A stretch of 35,826 nt of DNA from Colwellia_A sp041890515 (GCA_041890515.1 JASDWX010000001.1:1-35826); one strand, 5' to 3'. Counted from the stretch's first letter, positions 8,796 through 18,149 are shown. A program made the numbers and translations. The notes: a model not told the origin generated them from the letters alone.

Positions 8796-9755
8796 TTAGG
8801 ATGAGCAAGATGAGTTATGCCAAGAAGTAATATTTTTTTTATATATTTGCATCCATATTTTTGCGGCTTTATCTTCAGAGTGACCATCGGCAATAACCAG
8901 TGCGGATGCTTCAGCAATCATTTCATTGTTAAAATCAATATTTTTCATGAGTTGGTAGACACATGGCCATTGATCTTTTAATCCTGTCCATACCGCTTTT
9001 TTTATCCAACCATTTTTCGGATTCCCACAATCTTTAACGAGGTTTTTATTTATACCCCATGAAGGATCAGATTCGCATTCACTCGTATATGTTGGGAAAT
9101 TGATAAATTTACCTTGAACTCTTACATCAGTCCAATTAGGGGTCCAATTCAATAACACAATAGAGCGCTTTTCACGAACCGCCGCTTTTAGTATATCCCA
9201 TATAGATTTATCATCAGAAAGACGAGTAATGGTAAATTTTAGGTTTAGTGCTCTTATTATGTCAGCGTCACCAAAATCCCATAAACCCGTATAATAAACC
9301 CCTTTACCGTTTGTCGAATCATTAGAGAATAGATGAGAACACGCATTCATCGCTTGCCAGCTTGGTAATCCTTGACATGCTTTTTCTACATATTCTGGAT
9401 ACCACCAGTCTTCTCGACCAATGGCACTATGAGTGCCTATCTCTTCTATATAGTTATGCTTAAGCATCTTATTGAAATCTTTACTCATAGATGCTTGCCA
9501 AATCTCGACTTGTAAGTGAACAAGACCTTTTCGAAGTGCGCCCCATTGATCTGCAGCACTAATATTTTGATATTCAACTTTTTCACCAAGTTGCTGAATT
9601 AAAGTACCTACAACTTTTGATAAAACCCGTTGGCTTGTCCAATTATTTAAAGGAATAACAACTATTTTTTCGTTGTCGTTTTTTGCAGCCAAAAGAGGTG
9701 GGGTGAACAAAATAAAAATGAATAAAAAAGGAATATAGTAACGGGGTAAGTGCAT
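8796..9755 (-). CDS. Glycine betaine/proline-type ABC substrate-binding protein (OpuAC domain)
   Basis: A 319-residue periplasmic binding protein with a signal peptide (hydrophobic segment to about residue 23, cleavage near PPLLAA). The mature part follows the ProX/OpuAC layout: IVVIPLNNWTSQRVLSKVVG at the start, LVHLQVEIWQAS, then WDILKAAVREKRSIVLLNWTPNW. Several tryptophans in these motifs would form the aromatic cage that holds a quaternary ammonium group. An ATG start with AAGGTAA 5 bases upstream is clear. No permease or ATPase gene lies beside it, so it is an orphan that either feeds a transporter encoded elsewhere or acts as a sensor. Betaine, choline or another compatible solute is the likely ligand, in line with the adjacent BCCT and MarR genes. 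Confidence 0.87.
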   Translation of the reverse strand: MHLPRYYIPFLFIFILFTPPLLAAKNDNEKIVVIPLNNWTSQRVLSKVVGTLIQQLGEKVEYQNISAADQWGALRKGLVHLQVEIWQASMSKDFNKMLKHNYIEEIGTHSAIGREDWWYPEYVEKACQGLPSWQAMNACSHLFSNDSTNGKGVYYTGLWDFGDADIIRALNLKFTITRLSDDKSIWDILKAAVREKRSIVLLNWTPNWTDVRVQGKFINFPTYTSECESDPSWGINKNLVKDCGNPKNGWIKKAVWTGLKDQWPCVYQLMKNIDFNNEMIAEASALVIADGHSEDKAAKIWMQIYKKNITSWHNSSCSS

Positions 9756-10055
9756 AAAATTACCTTGTTTATAATGTTTGATGAAATAGAAAAAATATTT
9801 AAAACTCCATTTTCAAACACTACAACCTACGCAATTTTATCTACAATTTTAATTTTTTAAAGATGACAATACTCAGTATAGATGGTTTTTTACACTTTGT
9901 TCTATGGGGCTTAAGTAGATCCGCTTTTGTTTGGCTTCGAAGTTAACACCATAGTCGCTGACCGATAAATCATCGGCTTAATGGCTATTCTGTTAATCAT
10001 ACTCATATACAGTTTTTTATTATAAAATTCATAAGATAAAACATGTACCTTAAGG
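9756..10055. other. Gene-free stretch downstream of the permease operon
   Basis: About 300 bases of AT-rich sequence that serve as the promoter region of the binding protein and the 3' flank of the MacAB-like operon. A 5-bp inverted repeat, CCGAT/ATCGG, lies at about 9961-9975, but no T-run follows, so it is not called a terminator. Confidence 0.35.
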
Positions 10056-10074
10056 TTATTGTGTTCTTAACGAT

Positions 10075-11253
10075 TCAATCGGGGTAAGCTTCGCCGCTTG
10101 TACCGCTGGGTATATGCCAGACAACAGACCAATAAAGCCTGAAAAAAAACAAGGTTAAAAGAAAGATTTCAAAATCAGCTTTAACCGGTACATCGACTAA
10201 AATAAACGTTGAGGTGAGTAATAAAACCATCACCACTAAATAACCAATAAAGCCGCTAACAACCGCAAGTACCACAGCTTCCATTAAAAATAATTGCCTT
10301 ACTAGTGTGGTTGAAAAGCCAATTGCTCTTAATAAGCCTATTTCACTGGCTCGCTCATTTACCGTTATTGACATAATCGTTGCTATGCCCACTGCGCCCA
10401 CTAAAAGTGAAATGAGACCCAGCGATGAGCCAGCAATTTTGATGATAGATAAAATATCATCAAGACTTGATATCATGTCGTCCTGAGTGATAATGGTAAA
10501 ATCTTCTCGACCATGTCGTCGGGTCAAATGTTGTGTTACTTTATTCGCGACGACGTTAGAAGACATATTTTTACGGTAGAAAATATCGATTTCCATCAAG
10601 CTTTCACGATTAAATAGCTGCATTGCACTAGCGGTTGGAATATAAACCATCTCATCTAAGCTCTGCCCAACAAACTGACCTTTTTCGTTAAGTACGCCAA
10701 CAACTCGAAATCGTTTTCCGCCAATATGAATAAATTGACCCACCGAATTTGATTGACCAAACAGTGATTGTTTGATTAAGGATCCTAATACGGCTAATTG
10801 ACGAGGGCGATTAATATCATCTTCGGGTAAAAATCTACCGCTTGCTAAACTAAGTTGCCAAGCGTCCGCAGCCATATGGTTAACACCAACTACATCCGTA
10901 TGCCTAGATTTTCCTTGTGCTTTAACCTTTGAAGTTCCGGCAATAACGGGAACAGTAAAAACAACTTCAGGTAATGTTTGTAAATACACGCTATCAGACA
11001 AACTGAGTGGACGAACCGTTTTTAATAAACCGCCAAAGCCAAATGTTTGTGCTTTACCGGGAGACACCGCAATAATATTACTGCCGAATTGAGTAAATTC
11101 CTTCAAAATATACTGCCGTAAACTCTCGCCAATCGAATTCATTAAAACAACGGCAGCAATACCAGTAGCAAAACCAATAACCGTTAACCAAGTACGTTTT
11201 CGTTGTGAGTATAATGATGTTTTCACCCAATTAAGCTTATCAATAAACTGCAT
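10075..11253 (-). CDS. MacB/FtsX-type ABC permease, frameshifted near its C terminus
   Basis: An inner membrane permease of the MacB/LolC type: an N-terminal membrane helix (about 20-40), a large periplasmic domain, and a C-terminal block of helices including LLVGAVGIATIMSITVNERASEIGLLRAIGFS, the family signature. As read it has 392 residues and ends abnormally in FRLYWSVVWHIPSGTSGEAYPD. If one base is removed from the run of eight A at 10142-10149, the frame instead gives FSGFIGLLSGIYPAVQAAKL and ends SLRTQ at TAA 10056-10058. That is the standard family end, with the last helix and the PxxAAKLxPxExLR tail. The shift thus destroys the last transmembrane helix, unless it is an assembly error. 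The ATG directly follows the upstream stop (TAAATG). Confidence 0.85.
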   Translation of the reverse strand: MQFIDKLNWVKTSLYSQRKRTWLTVIGFATGIAAVVLMNSIGESLRQYILKEFTQFGSNIIAVSPGKAQTFGFGGLLKTVRPLSLSDSVYLQTLPEVVFTVPVIAGTSKVKAQGKSRHTDVVGVNHMAADAWQLSLASGRFLPEDDINRPRQLAVLGSLIKQSLFGQSNSVGQFIHIGGKRFRVVGVLNEKGQFVGQSLDEMVYIPTASAMQLFNRESLMEIDIFYRKNMSSNVVANKVTQHLTRRHGREDFTIITQDDMISSLDDILSIIKIAGSSLGLISLLVGAVGIATIMSITVNERASEIGLLRAIGFSTTLVRQLFLMEAVVLAVVSGFIGYLVVMVLLLTSTFILVDVPVKADFEIFLLTLFFFRLYWSVVWHIPSGTSGEAYPD

Positions 11254-12459
11254 TTAATTACCCCGCATCGCACTAACAGGATCTTGGCTTGCCGCTTTTG
11301 CCGCAGGTAGCCAAGTAAAAAGTAAACCTATAACAAAAGACATTACCCCACTCGTTACTGCTGCCCACCATGGAATTATCAAAACAAAACTGGCAATAAA
11401 CTGATTAAATAAAGTGGTTAATGTGTAACCAGTCGCGAGCCCTAAACAGACACCTAAACAAATTAACAAAGCAGATTCAGTTAAAAAAATAATACGTACT
11501 TCATTCGCGGTTGCCCCTATGGCTTTCAATAAGCCTATTTCTTGCTGCCTTTTACTCACAGAAATATAGCTAACGTTCATGATTAAAAATCCCGCAACCA
11601 CCAAACTAATACTGGCGATTACGCCAATGGCGATGGTCAGAAAATTCGATATTCTATCGAATGAAGACAGCATCGCATTTTGGCTAATAATGGTAATGTC
11701 TTCTTCATCATCATGGCGTTTCTTAATCAGGGATAAAATACGTTGCTGAGTTAGGAGTTCGTCTTGTAGCGGTTTTAATCCAATTAAAATACGAAACAAA
11801 GCGGGTGAGTTAAACAGCGATTCTGCACTACGTATTGGAATAATGACCATATCACCCATATCTAGCCCAAGAGATTCGCCACGCTTTTCTAATATCCCAA
11901 CAACTCTATGTCGCCTGTCAGCAATTTTTAACCACTGCCCCATCGCTTCATCACGACCAAATAAGTCGTCCTTTAATTGAGCGCCGATAATACAAATTGA
12001 TTCGGCCAAATCAGCAGACTTTTGCCTAAAACCTAGACCATGAGAGAGTGTTAAATTTCGTACATGAAGAAAACCTTGAGTAGAGCCTATAGTGATCACT
12101 TCTCGGCTTTTACTTTTATGGCTGACTAAAGCCGTACCTAAAATAACGGGGGCAACTGACTTTACACTGGATAAATGCTTAATCGCTTGGGCGTCTTGAA
12201 TGGTTAAATCACGAGGTGTTGTGCTATAAAAAGGGATTGAGCCACCCGAGGTTTCTTTCTTTCCAGGTAATATAATTAAGACGTCACTACCTAAAGAGGA
12301 AAATTCTTTACTGACATAATGACGAGCACCTTCACCTACACTGGTTAATAACAATACTGAGCAGACACCAATTGCCACAGCAAAAGAGAGCAGTGCGGTT
12401 CTTGTTTTGTGTCTTAATAACACCTGAGCACTAAAGCGCCAGCTATCACGCCATTTCAC
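11254..12459 (-). CDS. MacB/FtsX-type ABC transporter permease
   Basis: A 401-residue permease of the same fold as its downstream neighbour: one N-terminal membrane helix (around TALLSFAVAIGVCSVLLLT), a periplasmic MacB-type domain to about residue 265, then three C-terminal helices. The signature SVSKRQQEIGLLKAIGATANEVR and the tail WLPAAKAASQDPVSAMRGN are intact. It starts with GTG, overlapping the ATPase stop by four bases (GTGA), which implies translational coupling. With the next gene it would form a heterodimeric permease driven by the separate ATPase. Mechanotransmission exporters of this kind move antibiotics, peptides or lipids from the periplasm rather than across the inner membrane; the substrate is unknown. 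Confidence 0.92.
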   Translation of the reverse strand: MKWRDSWRFSAQVLLRHKTRTALLSFAVAIGVCSVLLLTSVGEGARHYVSKEFSSLGSDVLIILPGKKETSGGSIPFYSTTPRDLTIQDAQAIKHLSSVKSVAPVILGTALVSHKSKSREVITIGSTQGFLHVRNLTLSHGLGFRQKSADLAESICIIGAQLKDDLFGRDEAMGQWLKIADRRHRVVGILEKRGESLGLDMGDMVIIPIRSAESLFNSPALFRILIGLKPLQDELLTQQRILSLIKKRHDDEEDITIISQNAMLSSFDRISNFLTIAIGVIASISLVVAGFLIMNVSYISVSKRQQEIGLLKAIGATANEVRIIFLTESALLICLGVCLGLATGYTLTTLFNQFIASFVLIIPWWAAVTSGVMSFVIGLLFTWLPAAKAASQDPVSAMRGN

Positions 12460-13172
12460 TTGTCCACGCCTATTTCATTGCAAGTATCGCTATCAGAGAC
12501 AATGACACCATCAACCATTTTTAATTGTCTATTGGCTCTAGCACCAAGTTCATGGTCATGAGTAACCATAATTAAGGTAATGCCTTGTTGGTTTAACCCT
12601 TCAAGCACGTTAACCACTTCTTTACCTGATTTTTGGTCTAGATTTCCTGTGGGTTCATCAGCCAATAATATTTTCGGCGACATCACCATAGCCCTTGCTA
12701 TCGCCACACGTTGTAATTGTCCACCTGAAAGTTGTTTCGGTAAATGCTGTAAACGATCAGCTATTCCTAAACTTTCAAATAACGCAGTGACAATTTCACC
12801 TCTTTTACTTACATCAATTCCGGCGAGTACTAGGGGTAATTCCGCATTTTCTAAAGCCGTTAAACGTGAAATAAGCTGAAAGTTTTGAAAAATAAACCCC
12901 AGTGAATTTCGTCTTAATTTTGCCCTTTGTTCTTCTGTTAATGCCGTAGTTTCGGTGCTATCTAACACAAGGTTGCCATTATCGACACGATCAAGTAAAC
13001 CAATCATATTTAATAAAGTCGATTTACCTGAGCCTGACGGCCCCATAATTGAAATGTATTCACCCGCCTCAATAGAGAGGTTAATATCATTTAAAACATG
13101 TAAGGGCTTTTCACCGACTATATAGGTCTTATCAATATGGCTTAGCGTTATTTGCTTAGTCATTGTTAGCAC
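12456..13172 (-). CDS. MacB/LolD-type ABC transporter ATPase
   Basis: A 238-residue nucleotide-binding subunit with every ABC motif: Walker A GPSGSGKST (about residues 44-52), Q-loop FIFQNFQL, signature LSGGQLQRVAIARA, Walker B ILLADEPTGNLD and the switch histidine in MVTHDHE. The LLADEPTGNLD form is typical of the LolD/MacB/FtsE branch. The longest frame starts at GTG 13172, but the ATG at 13161-13163 (reading MTKQITLSHIDK) is more likely; it overlaps the end of the adaptor gene by 8 bases. It powers the two permeases encoded next. Confidence 0.93.
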   Translation of the reverse strand: MLTMTKQITLSHIDKTYIVGEKPLHVLNDINLSIEAGEYISIMGPSGSGKSTLLNMIGLLDRVDNGNLVLDSTETTALTEEQRAKLRRNSLGFIFQNFQLISRLTALENAELPLVLAGIDVSKRGEIVTALFESLGIADRLQHLPKQLSGGQLQRVAIARAMVMSPKILLADEPTGNLDQKSGKEVVNVLEGLNQQGITLIMVTHDHELGARANRQLKMVDGVIVSDSDTCNEIGVDK

Positions 13173-14304
13173 TCACGCTCACTAAAGCTTTAGGTTTGAT
13201 TGCACTATTACCAGAGGTTGACAAGATTTTATCTTGGTCTGATAAACCTGAAACTACCTCGGTTTGTTGCCAGTTACTTATCCCTAACTTCAAAGCCCTT
13301 TTTTCTATTCGACTGTCTTGATTAACAATAAAAACAAACTCATTATCAACAATAATGTCAGTGGGGATATAGAGCACATTTTTGTGATTTTCTAAGACTA
13401 TTTCTATATCCGCACTGTAACCAGTGAGTAGCCTAGGTAAAACTTGTTTGTTAAAAGCAACGTCAACATCAACCGTTCTTGCTTGTTTAGCAAAATCTTG
13501 TACATAGGGTGCAACACGCTTCACGGTTCCGATAAATGTTTGCTCTCGAAAAGCATCTAAACGAATAACAACGGGATCACCTATTTGAATATCAGCGGCA
13601 TCAACTTCATCAATGGGTGCAGTAATGTAATGGCACTGATGTGTCAGTAAATCTATTGCGGGTGGCATAGGAATTCCCGGTGGTGACGGCGTAGAATATT
13701 CACCAATTTCCCCCGTTATTTCAGCAACAATGCCGTCAAAAGGCGCAAACAACTTAGTTTGCTCGAAACTTGCTTGCGTTGTTTTTAATACCGCTTTTGC
13801 AACATCAATTTGTGCATTAGCAGCGGCACATGAAGCGTTAGATGCCTCCGACGTAGCCAACGCATTGTCTAAATTTTCTTGTGAAGCGAGTTTATTTAAA
13901 ATAAGTTTTTTGCTACGAGCTAATATGATGGCGTCATTTTTAGCATTTATGCAGACACTATTTTTAATTTGTCTACGAGATATCACTAAGGCGCTTGCTT
14001 CATAAATGCGAGATTGACGATCGGCATTCCATAAGCTCATTAAAATCTGCCCTTGGCTAACTAATTCGCCTTCTTTGACATCAATACTGGAAATGGTGCC
14101 ACCAATAGGGAATGACATTTTAGCGCGTTGGCATGATGACACGGTGCCTGCGCGAGTATTGGCAATAATACTCTCAACATCACCATAGCGTGCCTGTATT
14201 ACCGTAACATGCATTGGTTTTTCTTGTCCAAACCAAAAATACCCGCTAATAACAAGGACAACAAGTAATGCCCATTTAATATATTTAGCCATCATTAATT
14301 TCAA
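13156..14304 (-). CDS. Periplasmic adaptor of MacA/HlyD type
   Basis: A 382-residue membrane fusion protein and first gene of the four-gene exporter operon. It has an N-terminal membrane anchor (around IKWALLVVLVISGYFWFG), a lipoyl half-motif (GGTISSIDVKEGELVSQGQIL), a helical hairpin at about 95-185, the second lipoyl half (FEQTKLFAPFDGIVAEITGEIGEY), and beta-barrel and membrane-proximal domains. Such adaptors bridge the inner membrane permease to a TolC-type channel; no such channel is encoded beside it. The longest frame starts at TTG 14302-14304. Nearby ATG codons at 14293-14295 and 14290-14292 (MMAKY) are equally plausible, and neither has a strong ribosome-binding site. Confidence 0.9.
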   Translation of the reverse strand: MKLMMAKYIKWALLVVLVISGYFWFGQEKPMHVTVIQARYGDVESIIANTRAGTVSSCQRAKMSFPIGGTISSIDVKEGELVSQGQILMSLWNADRQSRIYEASALVISRRQIKNSVCINAKNDAIILARSKKLILNKLASQENLDNALATSEASNASCAAANAQIDVAKAVLKTTQASFEQTKLFAPFDGIVAEITGEIGEYSTPSPPGIPMPPAIDLLTHQCHYITAPIDEVDAADIQIGDPVVIRLDAFREQTFIGTVKRVAPYVQDFAKQARTVDVDVAFNKQVLPRLLTGYSADIEIVLENHKNVLYIPTDIIVDNEFVFIVNQDSRIEKRALKLGISNWQQTEVVSGLSDQDKILSTSGNSAIKPKALVSVSANND

Positions 14305-14795
14305 AAAAAGGTTGGTATTTTAATAATAAATGACTAATAAAAGCATATAGATGATCTAGCGCAGGAAAAGGTAAATAAACTTATATTAATATCTTGAGTA
14401 TCCTTAGATGCAATCTCCCATCGGTTCAAATTACTGATAATGCGCTCCCTATAATTTAAATTAAATAGTAAAAAATGTAGGGAGTAGCTGACGCGTTTAT
14501 GAATAAAAAATATAAGAGTTAACTTGGCTAATAACTATCAATTATCCTGATCTTTATCAATGCGATACCACGCAAGTAAATGTTATAAAACCAACTGAAT
14601 TAGATTGATGTCAACCTAAAAATAGGTTGCTCATGTGTCTTTCATTTATGGAAAATTGGTCATTACCTGTGTTTCATAAAACTGTTTAATTTTTCACAAG
14701 TAAATTACATGTTAGCTCATTATGAACGGCCAAATATCAATATTGCCCAGAAGCGAGCGACAAAAATATTAAAATCTAAATGAAGGACAAAGACT
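14305..14795. other. Divergent promoter region between adaptor operon and stress-protein gene
   Basis: About 490 bases without genes. It holds the FNR-like site at 14547-14560 and a perfect 7-bp inverted repeat, CAACCTA/TAGGTTG with a 4-base A loop, at 14612-14629. No clear sigma-70 promoter is picked out. Confidence 0.4.
14547..14560. promoter_or_regulatory. FNR/Anr-like box
   Basis: CTGAT-CTTT-ATCAA matches the FNR consensus TTGAT-N4-ATCAA in nine of ten positions. It lies about 235 bases before the universal stress protein start, far for a class II site, so the 5' leader would be long. Universal stress genes are known FNR/Anr targets in other gammaproteobacteria, which makes the match credible but not proven. 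Confidence 0.45.
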
Positions 14796-15248
14796 ATGTA
14801 TAAGCATATTTTATTTGCAACAGAGTTAAATGAAACCAAATGCAATATCGAAGACAAAGTCACACAGCTACAAAAAATAACTCACGCTAAGCTAAGTGTT
14901 ATCCATGTAGTAGAACCTGTTTCCAATGCTTATTATGGTGGTGCATATGATGTAATGTCTGGTTTTGACTCTTTAGATAGTATTGTCAATACAAAACAAT
15001 CAGAAGAGCGAGCTAAAGAAGCATTACAACCCTTGGTGAAAAGACTCAATATTACAGAGAAAAATTTACATATACCTGCAGGCTCTACCCGTGAAGAAAT
15101 CTTAGCTTTTGCGGAGCGTAATGAGGTTGATTTAATTATAACTGGAAGTCATGGCGTACATGGTTTAAAGCTACTTTTAGGTTCTACCTCTAATGCTATT
15201 TTACACGGCACAAAATGTGATGTCTTAGCCGTACGTTTAAATGAATAA
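14796..15248 (+). CDS. Universal stress protein, UspA family
   Basis: A 150-residue single-domain universal stress protein. The opening YKHILFATEL is the first strand of the fold, LSVIHVVEP the second, and the C-terminal GSHGVHGLKLLLGSTSNAIL carries the glycine-rich phosphate-binding loop. The spacing between its second and last glycine is one residue short of the strict ATP-binding G2xG9xG(S/T) pattern, as in many proteobacterial Usp proteins, so nucleotide binding is not certain. An ATG start with AAGGACA upstream is clear. It stands 62 bases before the NfeD-slipin pair on the same strand and may be cotranscribed. Role: cytoplasmic stress tolerance. Confidence 0.92.
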   Translation: MYKHILFATELNETKCNIEDKVTQLQKITHAKLSVIHVVEPVSNAYYGGAYDVMSGFDSLDSIVNTKQSEERAKEALQPLVKRLNITEKNLHIPAGSTREEILAFAERNEVDLIITGSHGVHGLKLLLGSTSNAILHGTKCDVLAVRLNE

Positions 15249-15310
15249 AAGTATACGTTTATGGTCGGCCATTATTTGCAACTAAAGGGATATCTCTATG
15301 GGAAATAAAG

Positions 15311-16672
15311 ATGTATAAAAATATTTTTTTTCTGATTACTTTTATTTTGTTTATTCAACAATACGGGAATGCCCAGCCCGTTTCCTCAGACAATAAGAGT
15401 CAATGGACAGTACCAGTGCTGTCAATAAATGGCGCAATAGGCCCAGCCGTAAGTGAATATGTTGTCACTGAAATCACCAAAGCGAATAATGATTCAAGTA
15501 TTCCATTGGTCATTATAAAGTTAGATACTCCGGGAGGTTTGAGTTCTAGTTTACGGGAGATAAATCAGAAAATATTAAATTCAACGACACCGATTGCATG
15601 TATGGTTTATCCGCAAGGTGCACGTGCAGCAAGCGCGGGTACTTATATGTTATATGCCTGTCACTATGCTGCAATGGCGCCAGCAACTACGTTAGGTGCC
15701 GCAACACCGGTGAGTATTACCCCCCCAACACCAAATCAAGATACAGAGAAAAAAAAATCACCTTCGGCAATGGAAAAAAAAGTATTGAATGATGCCATTG
15801 CTTACATTCGTTCGTTAGCACAGTTACGTAAGAGAAATGAACAATGGGCTGAATTAGCGGTATCTGAAGCAGCCACACTTACTGCGGAAGAGGCCTTTGC
15901 TGACAATGTTATAAATTTTATTACACCAACAGATGACGCGTTATTTGCCTCGATTATAAAAGACAAAAATTCAGAACATCATTTTACTGGAGTAACGGCA
16001 GAAAATACCGAACTAAAAACAATCTCACCTAATTGGCGGAATGACTTTATAGCAACCATTACCGATCCAAATATCGCCTATATTTTGATGTTAATTGGGA
16101 TCTATGGCTTACTTTTAGAGTTTTATAGCCCAGGCATAGGTGTAGCAGGTGTTACTGGGGCCATTTCAATTTTTATTGCTTTATATGCATTTCAGCTTTT
16201 ACCTTTAAATTATGCAGGCTTTGCATTGCTACTGGTAGGAATAAGTTTGCTCATCATTGAATCTATTGTGCCGAGTTTTGGTGTGTTTGGTATCGGGGGG
16301 ACTATTGCTTTTGTGATTGGGTCCATTTTTTTATTTGATACCGAGCAACCTCAGTATCAAATATCACTACCGTTAATCGCTGCTTTTGCTTTTGTCTCGG
16401 TACTCTTTTTTGTTCTTTCTTTGGGATTATTGTGGCGAAAAAGAAAGAACAAAATAGTTAGCGGACAAGAAGAATTGATTGGTGCCATCGCTTTTGCCGA
16501 AGGAGACTTTAAAGATAAAGGTTTTGTCATCATTAATGGTGAACGTTGGGCTGCAAAATTTAAGCATCCCGTTGAACAAAACCAAACTGTTAAAATTGAA
16601 GCCATTGACGGCTTAATATTAACGACCACACCTAATATAAATAAGGAGAACAAACATGGGCGCTCTATTTAA
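15311..16672 (+). CDS. NfeD-family membrane-bound serine protease (long form)
   Basis: A 453-residue protein of the long NfeD (ClpP-class) type. A signal peptide covers about residues 1-21. The protease domain follows with LDTPGGLSSSLREI, and the nucleophile serine is in GARAASAGTYM. The general-base lysine is likely in MEKKVLNDAIAYIRSLA, as in the archaeal 1510-N protease with its Ser/Lys dyad. A cluster of about four to five membrane helices spans roughly 245-385, and a small OB-fold domain ends the protein. Such proteases cleave the C-terminal hydrophobic tail of their partner slipin. The slipin gene follows with a 17-base overlap, the classic STOPP arrangement. Ribosome-binding sequence GGGAAA is weak. 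Confidence 0.92.
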   Translation: MYKNIFFLITFILFIQQYGNAQPVSSDNKSQWTVPVLSINGAIGPAVSEYVVTEITKANNDSSIPLVIIKLDTPGGLSSSLREINQKILNSTTPIACMVYPQGARAASAGTYMLYACHYAAMAPATTLGAATPVSITPPTPNQDTEKKKSPSAMEKKVLNDAIAYIRSLAQLRKRNEQWAELAVSEAATLTAEEAFADNVINFITPTDDALFASIIKDKNSEHHFTGVTAENTELKTISPNWRNDFIATITDPNIAYILMLIGIYGLLLEFYSPGIGVAGVTGAISIFIALYAFQLLPLNYAGFALLLVGISLLIIESIVPSFGVFGIGGTIAFVIGSIFLFDTEQPQYQISLPLIAAFAFVSVLFFVLSLGLLWRKRKNKIVSGQEELIGAIAFAEGDFKDKGFVIINGERWAAKFKHPVEQNQTVKIEAIDGLILTTTPNINKENKHGRSI

Positions 16673-17435
16673 TAGCCAACAAATATTCACTGCAGTGGTT
16701 ATTGCTCTATTCATAGCATTATTGTTCAGTGCATTTCGAATATTACGAGAATATGAACGTGGTGTTGTCTTTTTTCTTGGCCGTTTTGACAAAGTTAAGG
16801 GGCCTGGTTTAGTCATTATTATTCCCTTTATTCAACAAATGGTTCGTGTAGATTTACGTACTGTAGTAATGGATGTACCCAGCCAAGATGTCATCAGTCG
16901 CGATAACGTATCCGTTCGAGTCAATGCAGTCATTTATTTCCGGGTTATTGACGCACAAAAAGCGATAATAAATGTCGAAAACTACTTACAAGCTACATCA
17001 CAATTAGCGCAAACTACCTTACGTTCGGTATTAGGTCAGCACGAATTAGATGAAATGTTGTCGAGTAGAGAAATGCTTAATATTGATATTCAAGAAATAT
17101 TAGACGCAAGAACAGACGCTTGGGGGATAAAAGTATCTAATGTCGAAATAAAGCATATCGATCTTAATGAAACCATGATCAGAGCGATAGCGAAACAAGC
17201 AGAAGCTGAAAGAACCCGTCGCGCCAAAGTTATTCATGCCATGGGGGAAATGGAAGCAGCCGAAAAATTGAGTGAAGCAGCGAATAAATTGAGCACAGAG
17301 CCTAATGCAATAATGTTACGTTATTTACAAACCCTGACTGAAATTGCAGGAGAAAAAAATTCTACAATATTATTTCCTTTGCCTATGGAATTACTGAAAG
17401 GGTTATTTTCTCCAAAAATTCATGATCAAAAATAA
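16656..17435 (+). CDS. Slipin/stomatin-like SPFH protein
   Basis: A 259-residue slipin: one N-terminal membrane segment (QIFTAVVIALFIALLFSAFR), then the SPFH domain with the family pattern REYERGVVFFLGRFDKVKGPGL, VDLRTVVMDVPSQDVISRDN and VNAVIYFRV. A coiled-coil segment rich in Ala and Glu (AKQAEAERTRRAKVIHAMGEMEAAEKL) drives oligomerisation. The start ATG lies inside the end of nfeD with a good AAGGAG 7 bases ahead. Slipins form membrane microdomain rings; this one is the expected partner and probable substrate of the upstream NfeD protease. Confidence 0.94.
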   Translation: MGALFNSQQIFTAVVIALFIALLFSAFRILREYERGVVFFLGRFDKVKGPGLVIIIPFIQQMVRVDLRTVVMDVPSQDVISRDNVSVRVNAVIYFRVIDAQKAIINVENYLQATSQLAQTTLRSVLGQHELDEMLSSREMLNIDIQEILDARTDAWGIKVSNVEIKHIDLNETMIRAIAKQAEAERTRRAKVIHAMGEMEAAEKLSEAANKLSTEPNAIMLRYLQTLTEIAGEKNSTILFPLPMELLKGLFSPKIHDQK

Positions 17436-17582
17436 TAACTATTGAACGAAAGGTTCATCACCATGGGAATAAAAAAAGACTTTGTCACTTGAGAATTTTT
17501 AGTGCTTAAGACGTTGTTATCGCATTTATTATAAATACACAGACAAGACAGCTCTCAATTAATTTTTATTTCTCCGTTGGAA

Positions 17583-18149
17583 TTAGTGTGCTAAAAATTC
17601 TTCGGGGCTAATTGTGCCATCATTATTTACATCAATATCAGTGAATAACGGGGCATTTTCGCGGTTTTTCATTGGATAGCCTTGACGAGATCTTTTAGTC
17701 ATTCTTTTGTTGTGAGCTTCGCTGAATTCCTGTTCAATAATTTTACCATCGTTATTTAAGTCAAACTCAGAGAATAATGGCTTGTTTTTTCTCATTCTCA
17801 TTTCTTGGTTCATTCCTCTGTCTTGCCCAACCAGTAGGTTAAAGCGTTTGTTTTTTTGTATTTGTTGTCCTGAGGCAAGTTCACGTTGGGTCAATTGCCC
17901 ATCATTATTTTTATCAAATACTATAAATGAAGAAGTATTGATTTCGTTGAGCATCGATGTCTCTTTTTTTGGCCAGCGTTCTGAGCGTGTTTCACTAAAC
18001 TCTTTCTTACTGATGAGGTTATCGCCGTCTTTATCATAGAGGAAAAATGGAATTGGACGTCGATTAGCTATTTCCCAAGAATATGTACTGATTGGTATAA
18101 AGGCGATAGCTAATAAGATAAATGAACCCAAATGATTTGAATTTTTCAT
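17583..18149 (-). CDS. Secreted EF-hand calcium-binding protein
   Basis: A 188-residue protein with a signal peptide (hydrophobic core LGSFILLAIAFIPIS, cleavage near residue 24) and four EF-hand loops: DKDGDNLISKKE (39-50), DKNNDGQLTQRE (79-90), DLNNDGKIIEQE (130-141) and DVNNDGTISPEE (173-184). Each has acidic residues at loop positions 1, 3 or 5, and 12, so calcium binding is expected, in the periplasm or outside the cell. The linkers are rich in basic residues and methionine. It converges with the slipin gene. An FNR-like palindrome lies 68-81 bases upstream. Small EF-hand proteins of this kind are common in Colwellia-like genomes; no specific role is known. Confidence 0.88.
   Translation of the reverse strand: MKNSNHLGSFILLAIAFIPISTYSWEIANRRPIPFFLYDKDGDNLISKKEFSETRSERWPKKETSMLNEINTSSFIVFDKNNDGQLTQRELASGQQIQKNKRFNLLVGQDRGMNQEMRMRKNKPLFSEFDLNNDGKIIEQEFSEAHNKRMTKRSRQGYPMKNRENAPLFTDIDVNNDGTISPEEFLAH

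Noticed and set aside
8714..8917. 67-codon minus-strand frame overlapping the binding protein
   Set aside because: Shadow of the binding-protein gene, which has clear OpuAC motifs in another frame.
9961..9975. CCGAT/ATCGG inverted repeat downstream of the permease operon
   Set aside because: Only a 5-bp stem and no T-run on either strand, so not a credible terminator.
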